From: an uncultured Azospirillum sp.
Lineage (GTDB): Bacteria > Pseudomonadota > Alphaproteobacteria > RF32 > CAG-239
Assembly (NCBI GenBank): GCA_900542055.1
Contig: UQMA01000013.1
Location: forward strand, 1 to 34,482
Direction of reading: 5' to 3'
DNA length: 34,482 nt
The position numbers were made by a program, and so were the translations under genes. This document shows positions 1 to 7,700 of this stretch, in pieces (the first letter of the stretch is position 1; each line of letters begins with the position of its first letter). A model generated the notes under the pieces. That model ran no database searches and was not told where the DNA came from. It saw nothing but the letters and a program-made list of their open reading frames with translations.

Positions 1-91
1 TTTCCGCGAGAGGTTTTTCTTATGCTAAAAATAAAAAATATTCTCAAAATAAGTTGGATTTATTTTCCAAATGAGTATTATTATTATAAAT

Positions 92-97
92 AAGGAG
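92..97 (+). promoter_or_regulatory. Ribosome binding site that fixes the ruvC start
   Basis: AAGGAG sits 6 bases before the ATG at 104. The alternative ATG at 71 lacks any purine-rich site, so this motif decides the start. Confidence 0.8.
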
Positions 98-103
98 AAA
101 AAA

Positions 104-589
104 ATGCGTATTTTAGGCTTGGATCCCAGTTTATCATCGACAGGTTGGGGAGTTATAGAAGTTGAAAGTAATCGGATGAAATATATTGCCGACGGTTATA
201 TAAAAACTAATCCCAAAATGCCGATAAGCGAACGCTTAGGAGTTATTCATCGAACGCTTAACCAAATAATAGAAACTTATAATCCTGATGAAGCGGCTAT
301 TGAACAGGTTTTTCTAAATGATAATCCGACTTCGACAATAAAACTCGGCATGGCGAGAGGGGTGGTAATATTAGCACCGGCGCTTTATAATATTCCGGTA
401 ACGGAATATGAACCTAATAAGATTAAAAAATCAGTTGTGGGTGTGGGAAAAGCAGCAAAAGAGCAGGTCGAAACTATGGTAAAGGTTCTGTTGCCGGGAT
501 GTAAACCGAAAAATAATGATTCTTCAGATGCTTTGGCAATGGCTATAACGCATTTTAACTATCGTGGCGCCAGAAATTTAGGACTTTAG
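104..589 (+). CDS. ruvC: Holliday junction resolvase RuvC
   Basis: RuvC is the endonuclease that cuts Holliday junctions symmetrically, working with the RuvAB branch-migration motor in the cytoplasm. The 161-residue product has the family's usual length. The RNase H-like acidic site is visible: Asp7 in GLDPSLSSTGWG, Glu67 in AAIEQVF, and Asp139 and Asp142 in NDSSDALAMAITH. I place the start at the ATG at 104 because AAGGAG (92-97) lies 6 bases upstream and the protein then begins MRILGLDPS as in relatives. An in-frame ATG at 71 would add 11 residues and has no ribosome binding site. ruvA and ruvB do not follow; the next gene is unrelated. Identification is secure. Confidence 0.97.
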   Translation: MRILGLDPSLSSTGWGVIEVESNRMKYIADGYIKTNPKMPISERLGVIHRTLNQIIETYNPDEAAIEQVFLNDNPTSTIKLGMARGVVILAPALYNIPVTEYEPNKIKKSVVGVGKAAKEQVETMVKVLLPGCKPKNNDSSDALAMAITHFNYRGARNLGL

Positions 590-656
590 TTTTTTGTTGA
601 TTTCTGTCTAAAAAGTTGCTAGTTTAATAATATAACAACTTATTTTAATTATAATT

Positions 657-1268
657 ATGGCTAAAGTTTTATCTAATCACGAGATGTTAAAGGCAATAGA
701 TCGTGATGCCTATATCTTAAAAAATAAGATTATGGTGCAGTTTGACAAGCATTTTGCAACCGAGTTGACAAGTTATGACGCTGATGATTTACACTTTATG
801 GATATTCTGAACGCCGTAAGAGATGAAAATGGCGATCAGGTTTATTCTTTGCTCCAAAAGGTGGCAAATCATGGTGTAACAAGCGAACAGAAAACATTTC
901 TTTATGAATATGTTCAGGTCTTTTTCAGCGATAATGCCGGAAACGATTTTGAGGATTATATTGAAGAAATGAAAAATCAGCTTTATTCGCTTCCTAATAT
1001 GAATAAGGACGCGTCATTCGCACTGAAGTTTACTCACGGAAAATATGGAGGAGCTCTCCATTATCATCAGAAGCCTTTTTGGATTTTGGAATTTTTCAAA
1101 GAGGTTGATGTTGAGTCTAAACCGATTGAGGCATTGCTTGTACAGAATGGTTCGGCTCTGATTATCCGCACAGTTCATTCACTATCAGAAGTTCCGTCTT
1201 TGGCTCCGGTTTTAGATGCGACTTCTGAAGAAAATTATGAAGATGACTATGACGATGATGATGAGTAA
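657..1268 (+). CDS. Unrecognised acidic-tailed cytoplasmic protein
   Basis: I do not recognise this 203-residue protein. It has no signal peptide or membrane segment. The N-terminal two thirds look helical. A more conserved-looking stretch follows around residues 120-170, with KFTHGKYGGALHYHQKPFW, which is rich in His, Tyr and Gly. The last 15 or so residues are almost all Asp and Glu (NYEDDYDDDDE), a very acidic tail like those that recruit partners or mimic nucleic acid. No clear ribosome binding site precedes the ATG; the upstream bases are nearly all A and T. It lies 67 bases after ruvC and ends at a bidirectional terminator. Coding status is well supported by length and uninterrupted frame; function is unknown. 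Confidence 0.8.
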   Translation: MAKVLSNHEMLKAIDRDAYILKNKIMVQFDKHFATELTSYDADDLHFMDILNAVRDENGDQVYSLLQKVANHGVTSEQKTFLYEYVQVFFSDNAGNDFEDYIEEMKNQLYSLPNMNKDASFALKFTHGKYGGALHYHQKPFWILEFFKEVDVESKPIEALLVQNGSALIIRTVHSLSEVPSLAPVLDATSEENYEDDYDDDDE

Positions 1269-1286
1269 AAAAGCTTAAACTTATAT

Positions 1287-1321
1287 AAAAAAAGCACCGG
1301 TGAGGAACCGATGCTTTTTTT
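1287..1321. terminator. Bidirectional intrinsic terminator
   Basis: An A-run (1287-1293) is followed by a stem AGCACCGGT (1293-1301) pairing with AACCGATGCT (1306-1315) with one mismatch, then a T-run (1315-1321). It serves both the plus-strand gene ending at 1268 and the minus-strand rubrerythrin gene ending at 1335. Confidence 0.85.
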
Positions 1322-1334
1322 ATATTTTAAATCA

Positions 1335-1874
1335 TTAAAATTCTTCTTGCAATTCAAAGAAATAAGCTTGAGGGTGATTGCATACCGGACATTTTTCCGG
1401 AGCTTTCGGGCTTTCAACGCGATGTCCGCAGTTGGCACATTCCCAAATAACTTTTGTCGGTCGGGAAAAGATTTTGCCTTCACAGAGCGAATTTAGCAAA
1501 GCGTTATATCTTTCTTCATGACCTTTTTCAATAGCGCCTACCATTCTGAATAAGGAAGCAATTTTGGTAAAACCTTCTTCGTCGGCTTCTTTAGCCATAC
1601 GATCATACATTGTTGTCCATTCAAAATTTTCACCGGCAGCTGCGTCTTTTAAGTTATCGATTGTAGAAGGAACTTCACCATTATGCAGGAGCTTGAACCA
1701 GATTTTTGCATGTTCTTTTTCATTATTTGCAGTTTGTTCAAATTTGTCGGCAATAATATTGTAGCCTTCTTTTTTAGCTTTGGAAGCATAATAAGTGTAT
1801 TTGTTGCGAGCTTGTGATTCACCTGCAAAAGCTTCCATAAGATTTTTTTCGGTTTTTGATCCTTTAAGTTCCAT
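1335..1874 (-). CDS. rbr: Rubrerythrin
   Basis: Rubrerythrin is a cytoplasmic non-haem diiron peroxidase that reduces hydrogen peroxide in anaerobes and microaerophiles, using electrons from NADH through rubredoxin-like carriers. The 179-residue product has the two expected parts. A four-helix diiron domain carries the glutamate ligands (FAGESQARNKY near the N-terminus, NNEKEHAKIW, and AIEKGHEERY). A C-terminal rubredoxin-like domain has two CxxC iron ligands, CANCGH and CPVCNH. The start at 1874 follows an AAGGAG site (1882-1887 on the minus strand) by 7 bases; an in-frame upstream ATG at 1898 would overlap the preceding gene. It is 20 bases downstream of the Fur/PerR-type regulator, the arrangement of a peroxide-responsive operon. 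Confidence 0.95.
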   Translation of the reverse strand: MELKGSKTEKNLMEAFAGESQARNKYTYYASKAKKEGYNIIADKFEQTANNEKEHAKIWFKLLHNGEVPSTIDNLKDAAAGENFEWTTMYDRMAKEADEEGFTKIASLFRMVGAIEKGHEERYNALLNSLCEGKIFSRPTKVIWECANCGHRVESPKAPEKCPVCNHPQAYFFELQEEF

Positions 1875-1894
1875 ATTTAAACTCCTTAATAAAT

Positions 1895-2275
1895 TCAAAT
1901 TTTGTTTTGACAGTTTGCGCAGATTCCTCGAAACGATACTTCGTATTCTTCAACATTCAGCCCGTCTTTTTGCAAAAATTCATCGATTTTATTCGGAATA
2001 ATATCTAAATTTATATCAAATATTCTTTTACATTTTTTGCAGAAAAAATGGTGATGAGGACAAATATTGTGGTCAAAGTGCGAAGTTTCTTCCAAACCAT
2101 CTATTTTTTTTATGATTTTTTGTTGAGCCAACAAATTAAGGTTGCGATATACGGTTGCTAAACTGATGGCCGGTTCTTCTCTCTTTATCAGTTCATAAAG
2201 TTGCTCAGCAGAGGGATGTATGGCATTTTTTTGTAATGTTTGCAAAATTAATTCCCGTTGTTTTGAGTATCTCAT
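1895..2275 (-). CDS. Fur-family metalloregulator, probably PerR-like
   Basis: This 126-residue protein is a Fur-superfamily repressor. The winged-helix half contains the recognition helix region SLATVYRNLNLL. The dimerisation half carries the metal-rich HFDHNICPHHHFFC segment and two CxxC motifs, CKKC and CANC, which form the structural zinc site of PerR and many Fur proteins. The downstream rubrerythrin gene makes a peroxide-sensing PerR role more likely than iron homeostasis, but the operator in front of it looks more like a classical Fur box than a Per box. Fur, PerR or Zur cannot be separated with certainty by eye. The operator lies just upstream of its own start, so autoregulation is likely. 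Confidence 0.92.
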   Translation of the reverse strand: MRYSKQRELILQTLQKNAIHPSAEQLYELIKREEPAISLATVYRNLNLLAQQKIIKKIDGLEETSHFDHNICPHHHFFCKKCKRIFDINLDIIPNKIDEFLQKDGLNVEEYEVSFRGICANCQNKI

Positions 2276-2290
2276 GGATAAATCCTAACT

Positions 2291-2309
2291 GATAATGATT
2301 ATCATTATT
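2291..2309 (-). promoter_or_regulatory. Fur/PerR-type operator
   Basis: GATAATGATTATCATTATT agrees with the 19-base Fur consensus GATAATGATAATCATTATC at 17 positions. Bases 2292-2308 form a perfect 8-1-8 inverted repeat. It sits 16 bases upstream of the regulator's ATG and abuts the candidate -10 element, so a bound repressor would block transcription of the regulator-rubrerythrin unit. Confidence 0.85.
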
Positions 2310-2335
2310 AATAAATGAAATTTGAATTTAGTCAA
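2308..2335 (-). promoter_or_regulatory. Candidate sigma-70-type promoter of the regulator-rubrerythrin operon
   Basis: On the minus strand a -35 TTGACT (2330-2335) is separated by 16 bases from a -10-like TATTAA (2308-2313). The -10 touches the Fur-type operator at 2291-2309, which is the expected arrangement for repression. Confidence 0.55.
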
Positions 2336-2345
2336 GACAAAAAAT

Positions 2346-2381
2346 AAAAAAAACGTCCTTTTGGTAAAGGACGTTTTTTTG
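2346..2381 (-). terminator. Intrinsic terminator of the helical-repeat gene
   Basis: A perfect 11-base stem, AAACGTCCTTT (2351-2361) with AAAGGACGTTT (2366-2376) around a TGGT loop, is flanked by A and T runs. It ends the minus-strand gene at 2402 and separates it from the regulator operon. Confidence 0.88.
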
Positions 2382-2401
2382 AAACATAAGACATAATGTT
2401 T

Positions 2402-3394
2402 TCAAAATCCTATCTTTTGAAGAACCTTGCGAAACATTATGCAGATTTCGCCATGTTTAAGCAAATACCAGTACTTTCCGGCATCAAACAGAAATTCCCA
2501 TTGACCAGTGTTTTCAGCTTGTTTAATAACTTCTGCTTTGTCTTCCGAAGTTCTGTACCATGACATCCAGTCGATCAGATTGTACTTTTTAAGATCGAGC
2601 AAAATTTTCCACTGTTTGTCATCAATTAAATACTGAAAACATCCAGTCAAACCGAGCCAAACGTACTTGCCTTTACTGCGCAACAGCTGGCGTCCGCTTG
2701 CATAACTGCATAACAGCCGAACAGCTTGCGTCGGATTTACGACATATTCATAAGAATCTACGATAATGTCTGCCTGTCCGTTGTCGATAAGGTACTGAAC
2801 ACCTTCAGGATACCACTCGTCGCACAGCATCCACTGATATTTTTTCAGTTTGATAATTTGTGCTTCAAGCTCGTTATCCTTAAAGATTTGAACAGCTTCT
2901 TCTTTTCCGGCGGAAGAAAGAATGTCATATCCCAAGATGATGTCATCGTAGCGTTTGTGTTTGGCTAAAACATCAACGGCATTTCTGCGTAAAAGTTCAG
3001 ACCAGTCTTCTATGTGTTCCAACATATCGTTGTCGAAATACGAAAAACACTGATACCAAACTCGGCATTGTTCGGTGCGTTCCGTAATAAAACGGGCTGC
3101 TTCATACTTGCTTTTATAGGCGATAACAAATTTAAGAAGGTCTTTTGCAGCACCTTTAAAGTTGAAATTGGTGTTCCAAACGTAATCAATTATTTCCGCT
3201 TGATTACAATTGCGCAACAAATCAAAAATAAAGACGCTAAAGGTATAACCATCATTGGCAAGCTGGCGTACTTTATCGTATGAGCCTTTGCGAATAGCGG
3301 TTTCCAAAACCTTCAGCTGCTCATCTATAGAGATAAGCGTGGCAAAATTCTGTTTTTCCATAAATAATAGTTTTAAAAATTTTTCTCTTTCCAT
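2402..3394 (-). CDS. Unrecognised alpha-helical repeat protein
   Basis: I cannot name this 330-residue soluble protein. It appears to be built from degenerate units of about 30-36 residues, each with an aromatic/acidic helix start followed by a hydrophobic helix: YDKVRQLANDGY, YEAARFITER, YDDIILGYDIL, QADIIVDSYEY, QWKILLDLKKYN and QWEFLFDAGKYWYLLKHGE. This suggests an alpha-solenoid related in spirit to ankyrin or HEAT repeats, usually a protein-binding scaffold. There is no signal peptide. The start is uncertain: ATG at 3394 and ATG at 3361 (12th residue) both lack a clear ribosome binding site. It is transcribed divergently from the membrane-protein gene at 3544, with a long inverted repeat between them. 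It ends at a strong terminator. Confidence 0.8.
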   Translation of the reverse strand: MEREKFLKLLFMEKQNFATLISIDEQLKVLETAIRKGSYDKVRQLANDGYTFSVFIFDLLRNCNQAEIIDYVWNTNFNFKGAAKDLLKFVIAYKSKYEAARFITERTEQCRVWYQCFSYFDNDMLEHIEDWSELLRRNAVDVLAKHKRYDDIILGYDILSSAGKEEAVQIFKDNELEAQIIKLKKYQWMLCDEWYPEGVQYLIDNGQADIIVDSYEYVVNPTQAVRLLCSYASGRQLLRSKGKYVWLGLTGCFQYLIDDKQWKILLDLKKYNLIDWMSWYRTSEDKAEVIKQAENTGQWEFLFDAGKYWYLLKHGEICIMFRKVLQKIGF

Positions 3395-3402
3395 AAACTA
3401 TT

Positions 3403-3443
3403 ATATTTTGACAAAATAAGCAAGCTATTTTTTGTCAAAATAT
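3403..3443. repeat. 14-base perfect inverted repeat in a divergent promoter region
   Basis: ATATTTTGACAAAA (3403-3416) and TTTTGTCAAAATAT (3430-3443) are exact reverse complements separated by 13 bases. Each arm includes a TTGACA/TGTCAA -35-like hexamer, one facing each way. It lies between the minus-strand gene starting at 3394 and the plus-strand gene at 3544, so it may be an operator or overlapping divergent promoter elements. Confidence 0.7.
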
Positions 3444-3543
3444 TGTTTTTTATTTATCAAATAAGGCAAAAGCTAATAAAATAATTGCAACTTATTGTTA
3501 AATAGGCTATATACAATGTAATTTTCAAAGAAAGGAAAAACAA

Positions 3544-4074
3544 ATGATTGCGGTTTCTGCTTTATTTTTAATGATAATGTTTTCTTTTTCAGCTCACGCC
3601 AATCCGGCATGTGCGGTTTGCACGGTCGCCGTTGCGGCTTCTCTGGAAGTTGCGCGCTATTTGGGAGTGGATGACAGCGTTGTCGGTGTTTGGGCCGGTG
3701 CATTTTTGGCATTGCTGGGCTATTGGATGATTTTGTGGTTTGATAAAAAGGGCTGGCGCTTTGCCGGAAGAGATTTTTTGCTGATTGTTCTTTCGGTGGC
3801 GATGATTGGTTTTATGTATGTAAATCGTTTGGTTTATAATCCTGAGCCTATTTTAATCTTTTTCTTAGATCCATTTTTGTTCAGTGTAATATTGGGAGCC
3901 GTTATATTGATTCTTTCAAATCATTTTTATCAATGGATGAAGGCTAAAAACGGCGGACACGCCCATTTTCCTTTTGAAAAAGTTGCTGTCCCAGTCTTGG
4001 CTTTATTGTTATTCAGCATATATTTTTACTACAATCCGTTGTGTGCGCGGGCAGCTGAATTATATAATTTTTAG
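3544..4074 (+). CDS. Conserved-type integral membrane protein with CxxC motif
   Basis: This 176-residue protein starts with a hydrophobic signal-like segment (residues 1-19, ending SAHA), followed at once by NPACAVCTVAV, which places a CxxC pair (Cys23, Cys26) just outside the membrane. About four further hydrophobic segments follow: roughly 45-66 (VWAGAFLALLGYWMILW), 78-93, 102-125 and 146-163. A third Cys lies near the C-terminus (NPLCARAAEL). I associate this CxVCTVA-type motif with a family of small bacterial membrane proteins without assigned function. A redox or metal role for the cysteines is only a guess. An AAAGGA site precedes the ATG. The next gene follows after 11 bases, indicating co-transcription. 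Confidence 0.82.
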   Translation: MIAVSALFLMIMFSFSAHANPACAVCTVAVAASLEVARYLGVDDSVVGVWAGAFLALLGYWMILWFDKKGWRFAGRDFLLIVLSVAMIGFMYVNRLVYNPEPILIFFLDPFLFSVILGAVILILSNHFYQWMKAKNGGHAHFPFEKVAVPVLALLLFSIYFYYNPLCARAAELYNF

Positions 4075-4085
4075 GAGTTTAAAAA

Positions 4086-4676
4086 ATGTCTGATAAAGAA
4101 AAGAGTATAAAAGAATTTGTAGAAAAGATAGATGCCACGAAAAAAGTCAATCCGAAAGACTTGTCATCGGACCAAGATTTGACGATAGCGATAATGAATT
4201 TAATTTCGATAGAAGAGCATTTAATGTTTTCTGGAGCCAAGACAGGCAAGAACTCGTATTATGATTTAATTGAGCAGGTCAGGGAAACCCGCAAGCAGTT
4301 AATGCAGAAAATCATTCCCGAATATGAGGGGGAAGTCTGGTGCATATCCAAACATTTGCTTTCGGCTTCCATGCGTTTGATGGAAGTGGGAACCAAACAG
4401 CAAAGTCTTAAACACAAAGAAGAGGCATATAAACTGTTTGATCAGTCTTATGAACTGTATTGCTTGTTCTGGGGTTTGAATATGAAATTGTTGAATTTGG
4501 AAGATGTAAAATGGGTTGAAGACAGTTTTGATGATGTTAAACAGCTTAGCGCTCAATTGTCAGCGTCGGAAAATTCCGAAGAAAAAACAAAAGATCCGGA
4601 GCATGTAGAAAATGAAAGCGCTTTTTCCAAAATAAAAAGCTTTGTCCGCAAGGCTGTCGATTGTTGTATTGAATAG
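4086..4676 (+). CDS. Unrecognised helical cytoplasmic protein
   Basis: The 196-residue product is predicted soluble and almost wholly helical, with a charged C-terminal segment. Its best-looking stretch is residues 36-80, AIMNLISIEEHLMFSGAKTG followed by a Tyr- and Arg-rich helix, and a second helix pair around residues 95-145. I do not recognise a domain. It is translationally close to the upstream CxxC membrane protein: an AGGAG site overlaps that gene's stop codon, 8 bases before this ATG. The two therefore probably act together, with this protein perhaps a cytoplasmic partner of the membrane protein (inference). A terminator follows directly. Confidence 0.8.
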   Translation: MSDKEKSIKEFVEKIDATKKVNPKDLSSDQDLTIAIMNLISIEEHLMFSGAKTGKNSYYDLIEQVRETRKQLMQKIIPEYEGEVWCISKHLLSASMRLMEVGTKQQSLKHKEEAYKLFDQSYELYCLFWGLNMKLLNLEDVKWVEDSFDDVKQLSAQLSASENSEEKTKDPEHVENESAFSKIKSFVRKAVDCCIE

Positions 4677-4696
4677 CCTGTTTTGTTTATTTACTT

Positions 4697-4732
4697 CCCG
4701 ATATGGCAGAATAAAGCTGTATCGGGTTTTTT
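4697..4732 (+). terminator. Intrinsic terminator
   Basis: CCCGATATGGC (4697-4707) pairs with GCTGTATCGGG (4716-4726), with two G-T wobbles, and is followed by six T (4727-4732). It closes the two-gene unit 3544-4676. Confidence 0.88.
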
Positions 4733-4796
4733 ATTAAAAATTAAGAATTATGCTGTACTCTAAACAAAATTTTGTAAAAAAATAAGGGAAGTCAAG

Positions 4797-7700
4797 ATGC
4801 CTAAAGAAAATCATAAAAACACTAGTTCGGCTCAATCTCAAGAGGGAAAAGAAAATTGGTTCAGTAACCATTTGCACCAATTGGTGATAGGGATAAGTAT
4901 TGTTTGGTGCGCACTTGTGTTTGTTTATATTACTCAGGTTTTTGGCTGGCTTAACCTGTTTGCTTTGATGCCTGATGAATTTGGACTGTTTTTGGCGGGA
5001 GTTTCTTTGCCTCTGCCGGCTATTTGGCTGGTTATGTCTTTTATCGACAGAGAAAGCAATTTTAAAAAAGAAGCCAAATTTTTACGTGCCTATATGAATC
5101 AGCTGGTTTATCCTGAAGAGGGGAGCGCAGATACAGCCAAAGCAATGGCTGATGCGATTCGTTCACAGGTGGTTGAATTGCAGGAAGTAACCAAGTTGGC
5201 TATGGAACAAACCGAAACTATTAAAAAAGAGCTTGGCGGACGTGTTGACGATTTTGCAAATTTAGTGCAGGTTTTGGATAATTATTCCACTAAAAGTATT
5301 GTCGAATTGACTAATGGCGTCAAAACTTTAACACAAAGTTTCGATGGGGTGACTGACAGAGCGTTTCAAACAACTAAAGATTTGAATAGCTGTATGGGAG
5401 AGTTTTCGTCTGTTGCAGAACATTTACAAAATGACATAAGCGGCATTATTCAGCAATTAATCCCTGGTGTAAAGGAAATGAAAACTTCCGCCGATACTAT
5501 TCGCGATGTGGCGGAAACTTCAACGCAGCGTATTCTGGAAGCTAATGAAAACCTCAAAAATTACAGCACGCTGTCCGAAGATAACTTCAATAAAGTAATT
5601 AATAAACTGCAAAGCCAAGGGCAATATCTTGAAGATATTTCTGAAAAAGCAATATCGGGAAGCCAAAATGTCGGTGAAAAAGTTAAAGCTATTACGCTTG
5701 ATATTGATGAACTTCTTAAATCACAAACTCTGCGTGTTGACGAATATGCTGCGTCTTTAGATGAAAATATTCGCGAAATTTATAAAAAGTTTGCCGAACA
5801 CGGCGAAGCACTGGGGGGAGAAGTTGATAAAATTATCGCTCGTTCCAATGTTATTGAAGAAAGTATCTCCATTCAGGTTAATGAACTTAAAAATGTTGCC
5901 GAAGACATTACCGGAAGTTTGGATACAATAGAAACAACACTCAATGCGCGCTTTAATACTTTGGACAGCCGCAGCGGCGATGCTGTGGAGAGTATCCAAA
6001 AAGTTGCAAATGCTTTTGAAGAAAATACTGAAAAATTACAAACTTCAGCTGAAGAAGCAGCTAAACAAACTGCTGCTTACGGCGATATGATAGAAGCGCA
6101 ACATGACCGTATTAAAAAGCTTGTTTCCGGCGTTTATGACAACTTAAACGGTTTGAACGGAAAATTGAGCGACAACTTTGACAGTGTTAAAACTTCTACC
6201 GAAGAAGTTATGTCGCAATTTTCAACATTGCGCGATGCTCTTGCCGAGCAATCGGATAAACTTTCAGAAACCAGCAATTTTGCGGTTACTCAAAGTAAAG
6301 TTGCCGAAACTTCTTTGCAGCAGCAAAATAGACATATCAACAACTCTATTAGTAAAATTGAAGAAACAAAAGCAGAGCTTAAACGTCAAATTGATGAACT
6401 CTCGCACGCTTCCGATGTTATTGCCGTTGAGGCAACAGAAGCTGTCGAGCGTTTGAAAGATCAGCTGGCTGCTTCAATTCAAGCTTCAAATGATGTTGTC
6501 AGCCGCACTGACGAAATTAATGCCGGATTGGAACGCGGAGCCGCCCGCTTTGCGGAATCTGCCGAACAGACAATGGCAAAAGTTGCAGGATTCGGTGAAG
6601 CTGTTTCCACGCAAAACGGAAAATTTGAATTGTTGCTTGCCAATGTTGATGAAAAATCAGAACAAATATCGGAAGCTTTGGCCAGACATGCGGAAATGGT
6701 TGAACACGCCACTTCTGATGCCGGAATTGCTTTCAAGGATATTTTGTCGGCATTTGAAAGTCAGTCCACAGTACTTAATTCTGTTGCTGAAAATACTGTT
6801 GGATATGTTTCTGATGTGGTTCAAGCCTTGGATGAAAAAGCTGAAAATATTAATTTGCTGTTTAAACATCAACAGGATGAACTTTTGGAAATCTGCGATA
6901 AAATTTCCGCTCATACCGATAAAGTAAGCGCCGCTTTGAAAGATCAAATATCTTCAATTGAAGCAAGTTCCGAAGACGTATTTGAAAAAATGTCAAATAT
7001 GGAAGAAAGCATTGATAAAAGGGCAGCTGAAGCTGCCGACCGTTCTGCCCAGTCTGTTGAACGTCTGCATGAACTTGATCAGGCTATTGGTGAACGCAGT
7101 GATAAATTGGAAAGCAGTATTGATGATATTTCGGGTAAAATGTCCAAGGTTGCAGGCGAATTTGCAATCAGCATTAATAACTTCAGCGGTGTTTTGAAAG
7201 ATATGAAGAATAACAGCGATGCAACAACATCGACATTGCTGCTTAATGCTGATAAAATTAAAGCCGCTAACACAGGATTTAATAAAGATGTTAAAGAGTT
7301 TGTCGGTCAGATGAACGGACATCTTCATGGTATTGATGAAACCGCCGCCCGCTTAAAAGAACAGTCGGCAGAGGTTGAAAGTATTTTTGCCCGTAACAAA
7401 GAGGTCTTATCTGATGCTGCCAATAATGTGGCTGCTCAAACCCGTCTCGGCGAAGCCTCTATGTCAAAACAATATCAATATATGCAGGAAATAGCTGATG
7501 AAGTTACCAAACGCATGAAAGAATTGGTAACGGCTATGGGCGGTGACATCGAAAGCTTATATGAAAAAGCCGGAAAATTGTCTTATGATGTGAACGCTTT
7601 GGGCGACCGTTTATTGAAAGTTGGCGATGAGATTGAAAAGTCATCGCAATCTTCAATTAAAAATATTGAAAAGGTTAATTTGTCACTTGGTCAATGTTCT

